Assembly: GCA_036346205.1 (NCBI GenBank)
Contig: JARFJB010001495.1
Coordinates: 3,511,001 to 3,575,000 of the forward strand
Source: Vesta saturnalis
Taxonomy: Eukaryota; Arthropoda; Insecta; Coleoptera; Lampyridae
Reading direction: 5' to 3'
Length of the DNA: 64,000 nucleotides
The notes below the pieces were generated by a model. The model was not told where the DNA came from and searched no databases. It was given only the letters and a program-made list of their open reading frames with translations. Within the stretch, counting starts at the first letter, position 1. Every line of letters starts with the position of its first letter. This document shows, piece after piece, positions 1 through 12,725 of the stretch. A program made the position numbers and the translations under genes.

Positions 1-3000
1 GAGAAAGAGATCAATTTTCTTGATTGGAGTTTCGTGTGGCGTTCGAATAAACATGTGTACATAGAATAAGTGTTTTGAAGGCTAGTGACAATATTATTTC
101 GAATTGATATTTCTATTATAACTGGAAATGCTGTCAAATTTACCGTTGCGCATTTGCGACACAAGGCCCACAGAGGCGGTTACAAGTTGAAAAATACTTC
201 AGATCAGTAGGTTATTCTGTTCATTACTACTTCGATCATGGTTTGAATCTTTGTTTGAGCGTGGACATTTTTGTAGACGTATAGTGGATTAAATATCGGA
301 ATAAGTTTTGACCAAGTACAAAATAAAGGCATTAAATAAATCAAATAATTTAATATCATATGCAGTAACAAATAAAAGTCTCACTGGATTGGTAATGTTT
401 CACTTCAACAGTCTATGGTATTGTATGTAATATAAAATGACAAACTCTAGTGATACTAGTGTGCTACGAAAGTCACTTTGGACTGGTACAAAAATTTGAC
501 TGTTAAACCAATTTCGAACCACTTCAAATCTCAAAAAGAACTTGTTTCACAAGTGAAATATTGTATTGTTATGAGCGAAGGCGTGTGTGTAATTAATTAT
601 TTTTCTATTTAAAATATCAAGGAATCATCTAGATGACAAGATTTTTTTCTGACGTTTTGTCTCCACGAAATTATTGTAAGCTCCTAATGGGCTATGTTTA
701 TTTTTATTATGATTTACCGCGGCTGTAGCTCAAAATTGAAGATAGGACTGATCGATTACTACTTGGGGTTTCACTCTGGCCAATAAACAGAAAAAGGTTT
801 TATACATATATTGTTGTATACTTCTATAATACTAAATATGTACACTTATACTGTGGTAATAACAACAGACAAAAAATATATACTCTAACTAAAACAAAAA
901 ACAAATTCGTTTTACTATAATTGCAAACAAGATATATTAATAAATTAAACGCGCACTTCTTGTCTCTGGGACTCCGGGCGATTTTCCATCTACTCGGGCA
1001 CTCAAAACTACTCTCCATACGGTGGCCGAGAAAAGAATATTAACGGTGCAGGTAAAAATAATTAATTGAAATGAGGATAAACCAACTCAAAATACGTTAA
1101 AGTAAAAACCGTTACCAAATTATCTGCCATAATGCTTTCTGATATATGTAAATAAATTTTTTACCAAACATTTTAATAAGCAACTTCAAAGCCCACAATA
1201 TCTGAATTTGAATCATATCGGTTTTTAAACACGATAATCCCTCATTTTGGATCCGCCATTTTGAATTTTTTAATTTTGACAAATGATTTATACTTAGCGA
1301 TCCTAAAAATCCCAATACCTGACTTTCAAAATAATTAATTAATTTTTTTTAAATTTTAAAATTATATAAAAGACTATTAGTTTGTTTTTTTAATTTTGTA
1401 ACTTTTTAAAATTTGAAGCAATGAATTTTTTTAAGCTTATAAGCCCCTGAAAATGACCCGCCACTGATTGGATTTTTCTCATCAATGAACCTTGTCTAGA
1501 TTTTATGACAAAGAATTTTGGTACCATCAATAGCTTTAATGGTTCAAAAGATATCGCGCGCGCACACACACAGTCACGAAATCTTTTTTAAATGTTTTTT
1601 ATGTTTAGGCCATAAAACGTCGAGAAATAAAAAAAAAATGTTTTGAAAATTTAAACCGATTATATAGCTTTCTTATTATACGTACATATGTAAGAAAGCA
1701 TTAAGTAAAAATCAGGTAATTTGATATTTCTAAGGTGACTTTTTTAATTAACAGTGTGATGTTCTAATTAGTTTTAATTGAAATTAGAATGAGAGGGTGT
1801 TTTTCTTTCTTTCGTGTAAATTCTCTATTCATATTTAGGATAGACGACTGGTCTGATGATGGCAATAGGTGGCTACTGAATTTACAGGTTTATTTTAAAA
1901 GGGGAAATTTTGATGGTGGAGATCGTGGTATATTGGTGGGCGTTCTCGTATTGAATACTTTTATAAGGGAACGATTTATTCATTTACCATGGGGTATGCG
2001 TTATCTGGGACTGCCTTAATGGTAGTCAGAAAATGATGGTGGAAGAAGTTTACCAGGTGAATTTCTGATCTCGAGACGGTTGTATAAGGTATTGAGATCA
2101 TCAGGAACGATTGGTTTACTGGAATAAAGGCGGGCTGGATAATGAAACGTTTTAGGTAGTCTGGTATTAAAGAATGCTCGATACGGGAATATTTCTTAGG
2201 ATTCAGCACATCAGAAAAGAAGTAGAATTTAAAAACGGGCAATTACGTTAAGTGGGAGAAAATTTAATACTCACTTTTGTTTACACAATCTCTACAGACT
2301 GGAAATATGTAATTAGTATAAACTAGCAGACCTGGCAGCCAGCTCCGTTGCGCTTTGCAGTGTACACTGTGGGGCCGGTAGAATTTAGGCAGGCAGCCGC
2401 CGACTGTGTACGTAGGCAACGACACCAGGAATTAATCCCCCGCCGTTACGGGTTTGTGTAGGTGTTGTAATTAAACCTACCTTACGTGCAGGTGAAGACG
2501 AATTTGAGTGACAGCCTGCATGGCGGACTGGGGAATTCGTAAAGGGACTCTATGTAGCACATTTTTGGTGGTTTTATAGAAGTCTGCAGAAGACGGGGAC
2601 GGTTTCTGGTAGTGGCGTTATTTCTGAGCTTGGCTGTCGTGTAAGTAGTGGGACTGGAGAACTCTTAACGTTTTCGTATCAACGTCGGAGAGGATAAAAT
2701 TTAATATTTGGAATTCTGCAATTTTGGTACAAATGATTAATTAGCAGATAATTAAAAAAAATTTAGGAAAGAGTTTCGGTTGTACATTATTCACTAGTAT
2801 TTTTTAATTGATGAAAATAAACCCTGTATGTTACGTGGAGTGAAATCTGCTGAAAAAAAATTCTGTTTAATTTGCACTGGGTTTGCATACAGATCATTTT
2901 TGGCTGCCAGTTAGGCATTCTCTTTTGGAAAAAGTGATAGTTACTCTTCTTATGTAGTTAGTTCTTCACTATTTTGTTAGATAACTGATAATCTTCAAAC

Positions 3001-3807
3001 GTATGTGAAAATAACTGATAATTCACCAGGTGGTGAATCTATCATCTAATAAATAGATCCCTCTATCCTCAATGCCACACACTGCCATCAATTTAGTCAC
3101 CAACTTGACACACTATTCAACTGCTTCTGAATGACATGGTTATTTTAAAATTTCAATATTAGTGAATACATCAGAAATCATTTTTTAAAGCTCATCATCG
3201 GAAATTGATACTGTTATTGGAGACCCTGTGATTGTTGTTGACTGCTAGTGAATTAGGGTGATAAAGGTATAAGCAAAGTAAGTTTGGAACTTTAATCTGA
3301 TGAATTTAAGTTTTTTGCTTGTCCGAATTTTAATATTCTTCTTAATGCCGAATCTCTTATAGGTTTTCTCACATCTGTCAACATTGCTAATCGAATATCT
3401 TTAGGATGCCCAAAACGACTGTTCCCTTGCAAGTACTGAATCAATAACAACTTTTAAATCTTATGGTAAGAATCATGATTTTTTGTGATACACAAGAAAT
3501 GTTTGCTTACATCTTGACATGAAGGGTGTCTCAATTGAAAATCATGTTATGGTTGTAAACTTTTACTACATATTCAGTTAAAATCTTTAGGTTTTTTTAT
3601 GGTCATTCGGTATATATATATTATAACCTTAAAATCCTATTAGCTGTTAGCCATCTTGAGTAAACCATTTTTCCTGGTTCTCGTAATCTAAGATTGTGGA
3701 TATTGTGCCTTGAGAAATCCTACCACAAATTTCATACACATACTGTTGATGTGTATTAAGGCTCTTTAAAACCTACTTCAGGCAGTGAGTTTTTCAATGT
3801 TTAATAC
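1..3807. other. Gene-free AT-rich stretch
   Basis: I see no convincing gene, RNA or bounded repeat here. The short open frames (for example at 1789-2019) have no recognisable protein pattern. A GC-richer patch at about 2320-2450 looks like part of an unclassified repeat rather than coding sequence. If the SORL1-like gene downstream has an exon in this part, I could not recognise it. Confidence 0.5.
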
Positions 3808-4205
3808 ATTTCGGTACTTTGGTTCTAAAAGGGCCGATGTCCAGAACTAGTAATTTACAGGAGAGCCATTTTAGTTACAAGCAGTACAGACGGTCATCTT
3901 TTAGTGATTGTTATTATCCTTCTACTCATGCCAGTAATTTTTGTTTTAGTATTTTATTTTTAAAAAATAGTATTTTTATATTATATTTAAGTAAATATTT
4001 GTTAGATGTAGCAAAATAAAATAAGAGGACATCTGCCCTTCCTGACTGATTAATTACTGTGGATATCAGGCTACCTGATTTAATAAACTTTGCTTAATTT
4101 AAAGTAGTAGAAAAACTTTTCTCAGAAAATTCTCTATTTATTTTAGTATCCACAGCATAGTAATGCAATAAAAGTCTTAATTGTTTCAAATTAATATATA
4201 GTTGG

Positions 4206-6621
4206 TTAACACTTTCGCTGCAACTTTTTACGACCGGTTATACCCCAGGAGCGGCAATATATTTTTCTGATATATTACTGTTCTTGGGATCATCATTCAA
4301 TATTTGTGTATAAAAAAATTATATACAGGTTGTTTATTTTATTTTGGTGTGTGACTCCTAAAGGAGTCATGCGCACCTGGCTAGGGATTTCTTGCTTAGT
4401 GCTGACCGACTCCTATGGGAGTCACGAAAATATTTGAGAAATTTTTGGGAACATGATCAAAAACGCCGTAGCAAATAAAAATATTTATTCTATACAAGAT
4501 GTAAAAAAACAAAAAATAAAGATTACAAAAAAATATAAAATAACAATAATAAAACACTTTTTCTATAAAAAAATACCCTGAAGAAAAAACTCATACAAAC
4601 TAAAAAAATAGAAAAAGAACAAATTATGTGGACGACAAAAAAGTATTCTAAGTATGTGCAGCAGTGAAACATTCTCCAGGACAAAATCCAGGTTGTTCCG
4701 GACATTTTTCGCAGTGAAATATTGTTTGTTTTCTTACTTTCTTTTCGGAACATATTCTATTAATTCGCCCACTTTTACTGAATGAATTAATTTTGGTAAT
4801 CACATGTTTAGATTCGTCTCTTCTAACATGTATTTTGGTCCCTTCAATCCTCAGAAGACTGCTCAAAAGCGATAGTCTGTAGTTGTAGAGCGATATTCTT
4901 TGTCCAGAGTATTTTCCATATAATATGTGCGAGTTCAACAACATCATTTGAATAAAATGTACTCCTAATTTTTTGTACCACCTGAGGCATTTTCTTTCAC
5001 AGGGGTAATAAGAACTGAGTTGATCTTGGCGATCAACACCTCCCATGTGCTTGTTGTAGTGAAAAATAGGAGCAGGTTTCTCTCTGTTACGATTTCTCTT
5101 ATCCATGAATTCAATCATATCGTTTCCTTACTCATTACTTATATATAGCACCTCACGCTTATCTTTCCATTTTCCAACGAGTATATTATTGGAATAAGCA
5201 GCAATAGTTTCGGTTTTTTTTTTATTTTTTTGATAGTACAGTTTTAGGATTGCTTTGTCTTTTAACATTCAGTGTGCCAGTGCAATACGTACTACGTTGG
5301 CTTAGCTGATGCGCTAATTCAAAAGAATTATAAAAATTGTCCATGTACACGGAATGGCCCGCGTCAAAACTGTCTTCAAGTAAATTTAAAAGGACTTTTG
5401 AAGTATGGCCTTTTCCACCACAATCGTCTAGTGTCCCGGTATACACCACTGTTTTTAAATTAATACCATTTGGTTCTGTTAATATACATTTTATACCATA
5501 TTTATGGCGCTTATTTTTGATGTATTTGCGGAAAACTAAGCGCCCACGCCATAGTACCGTGGATTCGTCAAGCGACAGTTCCTTACCGGGACAGTAGATG
5601 GACATCTTGTTATTAAAAAAATTTATCATAGGCCGTATTTTGTATAACCGGTCTGTGATTTTTACTCCCACAGCTGGATTTCTCGCAAAATGTAGACACC
5701 GCGGTATTACTAGGAATCGGTCGCGGCTCATATGTCCGGAAAAACATTTCAAATTAAATAGTGGATGGCATTTCCAATAATCTTGGAGCCTATTTAATTT
5801 TATTGTTCCAGTATGCAACAATAGCGCCACAAATATTAACATTTCTTCCCTTGTAACCGGCTTCCATCTTGTAATTCTGGAATTCTCAGAAACACCTTCA
5901 GAACAAAACACCTCTTCAGAATAATGGTTCGTTTCATTCACCATCAGGTCAAGGATCTCATTGTCAAATATCATGCGGAAATAATCGATAGGTTTATTAT
6001 TTCCAGGAATTGGTACTAATAGTCTATTAGTCTTTGAAAAGGGAAAAATATAAAGACGATCTGAAGGGATATCGGTCCAATTAGGAACAATGTTTACATC
6101 GCCATCTTCAACCTTTGTCGAAGGCGGCAACATTTCAGCATCTGCAATTAATGAAAAAATATAATTAAATAAGCTTTACCTTACACAAAAATAGCTTTTA
6201 CCTATCTCTCTATTCACCTCTTCCTCCTCCGAATCAGAATCACTACCCTCAGAAGGAGCATCCAAATCATTTAAATCGTACATAATATCATCGCCCTCGT
6301 CACTAGAGAACATAAGTGCTTCTAAAAGTTCCTCTTCCGTCAATTTATTAGGATTTCTAGATGTTAATTTGCACTTTTTAATGTTTGAGGAACCCTGCAC
6401 ATTTTCCGCCATCTTAATCACAAATATTTAAAAAAACAGAAACGGCGAGTAAAAATGTAAATAACAAGCCGTTACAAAGACGCTGACCAAAGCACGTGCG
6501 GTTACTTGCAATGCTAAGTTCATTTGAATACCGTTTGGTTGGCGACTCCGATGGGAGTCATGCGCACATGGGTAAAGAAAGCTGTGACTCCCATGGGAGT
6601 CATGCGCAGCGAATGTGTTAA
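4206..6621 (-). mobile_element. piggyBac element A, complete ends
   Basis: The element starts TTAACACTTTCGCTGC at 4206 and ends with the near-perfect inverse GCAGCGAATGTGTTAA at 6621, giving the TTAA duplication and inverted ends typical of piggyBac. Four copies of a 16-bp palindrome of the form GACTCC-N4-GGAGTC lie just inside the ends (4353-4368, 4408-4423, 6544-6559, 6586-6601), three followed by ATGCGCA or ACGAAAA; they are candidate transposase-binding sites. It is inserted into the TIR element spanning 3812-9020 and is therefore younger than it. Confidence 0.85.
4648..6421 (-). pseudogene. piggyBac transposase A, spliced and broken
   Basis: DDE transposase of the piggyBac family, read in two exons on the minus strand. 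Exon 1 (6421-6202) encodes an acidic N-terminus starting at an ATG and ends in a GT donor. A 60-bp intron (6201-6142) ends TTGCAG, and the frame continues exactly into exon 2 from 6141. Catalytic aspartates are visible in LDESTVLWRGRL, VYMDNFYNS and GGVDRQDQLSSYY, and a Cys-rich C-terminal region follows (CEKCPEQPGFC). Two breaks are seen: a shift in the homopolymer run near 5218-5228, and an in-frame stop between ISNE and GNDMIEF near 5130. It cannot make a full protein as written, but decay is light, so insertion was probably fairly recent. Confidence 0.85.
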
Positions 6622-7321
6622 CTCAGTGTTTTTTATTCAAAAAAAGTACATAAATGAAATAATTACTTCTGTGAGATTTAAAGAAAGAATGCTTTCATTT
6701 TAGGCAACATAACAAAATTCTTTAAACGAAGTGGATAAACAACATTGGTGCTTCTATAAAACAGAAATACTTTCACCGTAAATACATAACACAAAAAAAT
6801 CCTCAATACACTGAGACAGCCTAACACAACAACATAAGCTTAACACTAATTTGTTTTAGTATTCATCGCTGTTTTGATTGTTAGGTATTGTGGGAATTCT
6901 TTTGTAAAATTCTTGATTACAGTTGTCAATCCATTGCATCTGTGTCATTAAATTGTCATGTTTAGCCTTATTTATTGGCAAAACATCTTTTTCTCTTATT
7001 GATTTTATCAAATCATCTGAAAATACCAATTCTTCAAAGAAATTTTCATAAAGTTATCTTAGTTAAAACTTGTCTTGTATCGTATTATACCTAATTCTTC
7101 CTTCCCCACTTGCAATTAAACAATACTGGAACTTAAAAAGCGTTCTTCTATATTTTATTTTCTTTGTATTCGCGGACTATTAGAAGAATTAAAAAGAAGT
7201 GACCAATTTTTAAAATCTTTTTGTTTCAGTTCATGCACTTGCAAACTTGAACCACAGGTTCTCATAAATTATGCCCATTCTCTTGGTGTTTGTATAGTCA
7301 TAGTTGGCAGTCTTTTCTTCT

Positions 7322-8587
7322 ACTTTTCAATAAGAGCATGTATGGAATTGGCTTCCATATGTGTGTGGCCAGTTAACAAGTTTCATGGTTTATCACTTTG
7401 GTGAACCGAAGGTATTCACAAGTACATTGAAAACAGCATTGTGTTTTTATTTTGCCCGGCACAATTGTTGGACCAAATGGTGACTTCCTCCACATCTTTT
7501 GGTATTGATATTAACCACTGCATAATGAACAAAGCAATTTCATTTCCCCCTCCCCCCGTGGGCAACAGTTTCATTTAAAACTAAGCACACGTCTTTTGTT
7601 GTGCTGTCGTACACTGTCATATTGAAAGTCCATAATGATCTTAAATAAAAAGTTTTCCCATTTAGTCGCAGTGTGGTTGGTAAACACTTTTCTAGATCTA
7701 TCAGTGCTGTTCTTTCATTAGAATTTTTTCTTGATCTTAATTTATCTTCTTTCATGAGTTCATATCGTTGATCTGCATCTGCCAAGTGACTTTCCTTTTC
7801 TCTAGAAAATCTATTGCTTTCCACTTCATTTGATGAATTTTTTATGCTGTTTTGAAAATGGTCACATATATCAAAAGTATCATTTTGTGGGGACTTAAAG
7901 CTGAGATTGAAGTCCTTATGGAATATATACTGATAACATGCTTTGTTTAACAATATCTGTGTCTGGAATTTGTTTATTATAGCACCATTCTTTGTACAAA
8001 TTGTACATAATGCTAACATTCAAATTTGGATGCAAATATTTTTTATCTGATCTTTTCCTAGAATAATGAGTGTCCATAATAGGGAAAGATTTAATGTGCT
8101 GCATTACCAAATCTTTCTTTGCTTATGGTAACTTGTTCGTGTATTACGTAGTAGTTTTTCTTTAATATAAAATGTGCTCAGAAGCATAATTTTAGAAATA
8201 TTGATATTTTTCCCATTTATAATAAATTTGTAACTATAATGGAATTGTCTTCATCCTTCGAGGCTATTTGTCCGATGCCTCTTAACTTCCTCGCAGATAA
8301 CGGATTGGGCAAGAAACTGACTCCTTTGGTCCCAAGTGCGTGTTTTCGTCCAAAACGCCTGAAATAAAGAGGTTTATTCCATGTTTTTGGTGTGCGTTTC
8401 CTTTTGTTTTGTTTTTCACTCTTAAGTGGTGATGGGGCGTCATTTCGATTCTCGTCGCTATTTTCTTCACTAGAGCTTGAGCTCTGTGACACATCAGACA
8501 GATTATTGCGTTTTCGTGGTATTCATCAATTTCTGAAGGCAAAACATCACAGGATTGAAAAAACATCTTGTAGTTCTTGACGTGCAT
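7322..8587 (-). pseudogene. Decayed CAGQNKN-type RNase-H-like protein gene
   Basis: Read from 8587 towards 7322 in several frames. The N-terminal part is a Ser/Glu-rich leader then a basic block (KRKRTPKTWNKPLYFRRFGR). The middle has IKSFPIMDTHYSRKRSDKKY and KDFNLSFKSPQNDTFDICDH. The C-terminal part has LWTFNMTVYDSTTKDVC, VEEVTIWSNNCAGQNKNT and TGHTHMEANSIHALIEK. Proteins with this layout recur in many arthropod genomes as uncharacterised multicopy proteins; I believe they correspond to the DUF7869 type, but that is memory, not a search. The Asp/Asn/His/Glu pattern suggests an RNase-H-like fold. Stops and shifts break it, including a shift near 7980 and a stop near 7430. Its position inside inverted ends suggests a transposase role, which is inference. 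Confidence 0.6.
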
Positions 8588-9024
8588 CTTTCTGTTCCTC
8601 TATATTATTATTTAAAGCCAAGCACAAATAGTTTATATTATTAACCACGGTAATTGTATTTCTTCAAACTTCTACTTTAATAACTACATCCTGAACAAAA
8701 GAGTGTGTCTACCTCTGTTCATTTTATAATTAATTATTATTATAAACTAAACCTTAAAAATGCACAGCATACACACCTGTTGAAACACATAATTTAGAGG
8801 TTAGGATAAGTTTGTAATATGCCCGAAGTCCGTGTGTTGCTTAAAGAAATAGACAGATGTCACACATTTCTCATCTCTCTTGTAGGACATCTGACACATA
8901 AAACTCAAAACCCAGCAAACTACCATAATTGGACTTCTGGCTTTTAGATATGAAAGTATAATAGCTTATGAGTCATATAACAAAGATTAATCACTCTGCC
9001 CTTTTGGAACCAAAGTACCGATTT

Positions 9025-9899
9025 AGTGAAAGACAATTATTTTGTACATAGTTGTTAAGAAATTAAAAAAAAAATTTTTCTCCATCCTACTGTAGTTTTT
9101 TATACCAAACTCAGTGATATTTCATTAATTTCCTTACATCTCTACATTCTGCAGAACATTATTTTCATCCATAGAAATTTCAAGTTTCCTGACCAACTTT
9201 TTACCTTTTAAAGTAACTTGGTCTGATGACACCGTTGTTACTAACAATAACATTATTAATATGCGCAATACACATTATGGAACGCAACAAAATGTGTACA
9301 TACCAGCATCATTTTGGTTTCAAAATGTGGATAGGCACTTTTATATGAACAAATAATTGGCTCCATCATTTACCGTTCTTTAACACCTGTACCATCTAAA
9401 TTGAAGTTGAAAGTTCTTAAGGATCTTAGGAAATTGAACTTTACAAGTTATTTGAAATTGCTGGTTTCAGCAGAATGGTGCATCAACACTTAACGAGAGT
9501 AGCTTGTGACTTCTTATCTCATCTGTTTCCACATAGATGCATTGGGACATATAGTAGGGTATCTTGGCCTGCATGATCCATCTGACCTAAAAAAACTGTG
9601 TACAATAATTTTGAAAATGAAAATTAATTGTTAAGATCAGTAATGGCAGCATTTAACAGTACAACTCAAGAAATGTTAATCAGGGTGTTAGATTCAATTG
9701 TGTCATTTCTTATAACTTACAGTAATAAAAACAATTCTCATTTTAACAGCGTCTACCGTTAATTGTATTCTGCACTACTTAACCTACATTAAAAGTAATG
9801 AAATAATAAAATAATCTCTATTTATTCAGTCATATGATACGTTACTGAACTTATAATAAAGGTTTCTTCAAATTCTAAGTATATTTTTGTTACAAACAA
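9025..9899. other. AT-rich spacer, nothing recognised
   Basis: No coding pattern, RNA or bounded repeat was recognised between the TIR element and the Penelope-like fragment. Confidence 0.5.
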
Positions 9900-9932
9900 A
9901 ATACACCCACGTACCACACAAAAATAAAAAAC

Positions 9933-9976
9933 ACCGAACGCGTTTCAATAGCTAAGTAAGCGATCGTCATCAGCGG
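9933..9976 (-). ncRNA. Hammerhead-ribozyme-like motif in PLE-C terminus
   Basis: On the minus strand the order is CTGATGA, one unpaired C, an imperfect stem (GATCGC with GCTATT), then GAAA followed by ACG/CGT (stem III) and CGGT, which can pair with the bases before CTGATGA (stem I). This is the type-I, short-stem-III layout reported for Penelope-like elements. The stem II mismatch and G-T pair suggest that this copy is weak or dead. Confidence 0.5.
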
Positions 9977-10006
9977 TCGACTGGGACGAACTAAAGAAAA
10001 TTTCTA

Positions 10007-10008
<2 letters not shown>

Positions 10009-10085
<77 letters not shown>
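10009..10085. repeat. (AT)n microsatellite
   Basis: Uninterrupted AT dinucleotides for about 75 bp, lying between the Penelope-like coding remnant and its terminal segment. Confidence 0.97.
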
Positions 10086-10090
<5 letters not shown>

Positions 10091-10740
10091 CATCAGCGTG
10101 TAAGGCTTCGTTGCTGATCTGGTACGAGTGAAAGTTTGATGAGTTCTGAGTAGTCTAAAGGTTCTTGATCGCCATTATTTATTAGAATTTGTTTGTTTTT
10201 GAAGATCTCTAAACTTTCATAACATTCAAGTTTGTGCTTATTACTAACATGTTTCATTATGGATACCTTATTACTACATGATTTTTATCAAACATATGTA
10301 GGACTATGGCAGACTTGTCCAAACATTTGTATTTTATATGAGCTAAATATTCTTTAAAAAGCAAATTTTCATAGGTCGTTTAGTTTTCCCCACAAATAAT
10401 TGTTCACAATTTGCACAATTAATTTTATAAATTCCTGACTTATCCTGCTTATCCGCTTGAACTTTTAGATTCCCTAAAAGAGTTTGCAAACTGTTAGCTG
10501 AAGTAGTGGCTGTTTCCAAATTAATTTTGGAAAATATTTTAGACAGACCTTTTGTATGAGCAGGATAGTTTGATAATTTTACATACTTTGTTTCTATTTG
10601 TTCTCTAACATTATCTAATATAGTTACATTCTTAACCCTGATCCCATGTGTTTGTTTCCTAACTATATTCATAACCACTTCATCAGAGAACCCATTGTAT
10701 GCAGTAATTTTTGGCATTTTTGCGTCATAGGAATTCCGTT

Positions 10741-11339
10741 AAATTTAAGTGCACTGTATATAATTTGAACAACCTTATTACTATTTTAGATATAACCAGA
10801 AATACTTGAATATCACCATTATTTTAGCTAAACTCCCTATCTGTTATAACAAAGTTTCATATTTTTGTATCAAGTGGTTCTCTAAATAATTTTGAGCCAA
10901 GGTCCATCTGATGAACCTATATGTTATGTAATTGAAAAACAAATGTAAAATAAAAGTTCTATGCAACAAAAGAATTATATAAATGGTTTAAAATAAAGAA
11001 TACGTAAAAAAAAAGAATATTACCGTAATTGTTAAGTTTAACTAGAAAAAATCTAAAGGCTATGCTGTGTATTTTGAGATACATAAAAATATGAATAGAT
11101 AGCTAATTTACCCAGTAATTATCTCCTATAGTAACCATGGCAACTGGTGTTTATTTGTCACAAACTGGCACAATTAATTTCTCACTAACAATTATAGTTT
11201 AGGAACATTTTTGAACCTTAATTTAATACATTTCTAAATGTGGACTAAATGAAAACTAGTGTTTAAATCGCCTTTGCTGGGCTTTTACTGAAGCAAATTC
11301 TTCAAGAGTCACTTTGTTGGTTTGCCAATTCTAATGCTG
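10741..11339. other. AT-rich spacer, nothing recognised
   Basis: The segment next to 10741 may be a further decayed part of the Penelope-like reading frame. Nothing else stands out. Confidence 0.4.
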
Positions 11340-12070
11340 ACAAAACACTCTTAGCAATGAATTACGTGAAGGAAGGCCCAAATATGCTGTAATGCAAGAA
11401 AACGTAATTATGTATGATGTATGGCGAGTGAAGATCCACACTGCACATACTGCATGATTTAACAGTCATTGGGAATCTGTTCTGCAGTGGTTTCAAAAAT
11501 TTTGCATGAGGAACTCAAAATGAAAAGAATTGTTTGTCTTTGAGTGACCCATCAGTTAAGTGAGTTCCAAAAAACAGAATTAGTCGCCAAACACTGGGGT
11601 CATACGATTATTTCGAAAATCATATCAGAAATTGACACATACATTCCATTTTGCAATGTTCCAGCTCATCGGGAGTTCCATGTGTGGATACACAAAGCTG
11701 ATCCAACTCCAAAAAAACAGCACTCGATGGATAAACTAATATATGTTGTTTTCATTAGAAGTGTGGGTTTAGTAAAGTCTATTGAGCTTGAAGAACAATG
11801 TACAGACTGGCGCATAACACAGAAGTATTTGCCAAAAATTCTTGAGGCTGTTTAATTGAAAGACCTTTTACTGCACCACAATAATGCTTCGTCTCACCCT
11901 GCTTGCACAACAACAGATTATGGTAAAGACAAAGTTAAAATCATTTAACTTCCCTTATTTGCCTGATATAGCTATGTACGACTTTTAGCTATTCTTTAAA
12001 TTAAAAAGCATTTATGAGGATGATATTTTCGTCAGACAAAAAAAAATGAATGTTTTGCCAACATTTCAAA
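11340..12070 (+). pseudogene. Decayed mariner transposase
   Basis: Forward-strand mariner family remnant. Recognisable pieces in order are NELREGRPKYAV (helix-turn-helix linker), THQLSEFQKTELVAKHW, WIHKADPTPKKQHSMDKLIYVVF, VGLVKSIELEEQCTDW and, in the same frame after a stop, LKDLLLHHNNASSHPA. The catalytic HDNA motif reads HNNA here, so the second acidic residue is lost. The block holding the first catalytic Asp is missing or scrambled, and several stops are present. I could not define inverted ends. An old, dead copy. Confidence 0.7.
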
Positions 12071-12299
12071 AAAGGATTGGCGACCGATCTTGGGAATTTC
12101 GATTTAATAAGTACATTGTGGTTAACGAAAATTAAATAGGATGAGACTTCTATAAGTGTATCATTCGCCAAGTACAGAGAGAGACCATTTTCATATATAA
12201 TTGTAATTATATGATGGGATCTTATCTAATTTGGTTAAAAGTTTTAGCAATTTAATAATGAGGTGGGGTGGGAGGAGGGAATGAATTTGTGAATACTCG

Positions 12300-12725
12300 C
12301 TAAAAAATATCTGGTGTGGAACACAACATGGCCTTCCAACATACAAAATGGGAATTAAAAGAAATGAAATCATTTTAATAACATAATTTTTAGGATAATT
12401 ATGCAATCTCTTTTATAATAAGCTCATTACGAAAATAGGCGACATTGTAAAAACAAAAACAATAATCTATATCAAACAAACATTTAAAATTTCATGTCGG
12501 ACAGAGGTTAATAGACATCTAGATGCTAACCTAAAAAATTAAATGAAATGAAATAATTTAAATTTTTTTAGGATAACTTGCAACCTCTTTTATATGTTCA
12601 TAACGAAAACAGGCAACATTGTAAAAACACATAATAATTCGATTTAGCGATAGTGAAAAAAAGTCGATTGCATAACCTTCTATACCTACATATGTGTATA
12701 TGTAGATTGGAAGTTAAAAATGTAT
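12300..12725. repeat. Dispersed unclassified repeat family, copy 1
   Basis: This block contains phrases that recur elsewhere in the window: 'accttccaacctacaaagtgg'-like, 'gataattaggcaacctcttt'-like, 'ggcaacattgtaaaaacaaa', 'gacatctagatgctaac' and 'ataaccttctatacctacat'. Related copies lie at 19725-19950, 20497-20585 and 22560-22685. Part of the unit appears twice in a row here (12385-12540 and 12570-12722). No coding capacity was seen, so it is probably a non-autonomous element of unknown class. Confidence 0.6.

Larger units (their letters stand above)
3808..9024 (-). mobile_element. TIR-bounded DNA element encoding a CAGQNKN-type protein
   Basis: Both ends carry a 23-bp terminal inverted repeat with one mismatch, beginning CGGTACTTTGGTTC (3812-3834 and 8998-9020). 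ATTT lies directly outside each end (3808-3811 and 9021-9024), consistent with a 4-bp target-site duplication. A 2.4-kb piggyBac sits inside; without it the element is about 2.8 kb. Its own gene is read on the minus strand (7322-8587) and is broken. The ends match none of the superfamily signatures I know well (TA, TTAA or 8-bp duplications). Direct observation: the inverted ends and flanking ATTT. Inference: that the enclosed protein is, or was, the transposase. Confidence 0.6.
9900..10740 (-). mobile_element. Penelope-like element 3' fragment (family C)
   Basis: Minus-strand remnant of a Penelope-like retroelement. The open frame 10717-10343 ends in a GIY-YIG endonuclease core (SGIYKINCANCEQLFVGKTKRP), where the usual YIG is FVG. 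Downstream, in other frames, the usual C-terminal path follows (HKLECYESLEIFKN and NGDQEPLDYSELIKLSLVPDQ) to about 10090. An (AT)n tract and then a terminal segment with a hammerhead-like motif (9933-9976) follow. The reverse transcriptase part is missing, so the copy is 5'-truncated. A second copy of the terminal segment lies at 57551-57655. Confidence 0.75.

Noticed and set aside
1789..2242. Overlapping small genes on both strands
   Set aside because: Neither frame has a recognisable motif, splice context or repeat partner.
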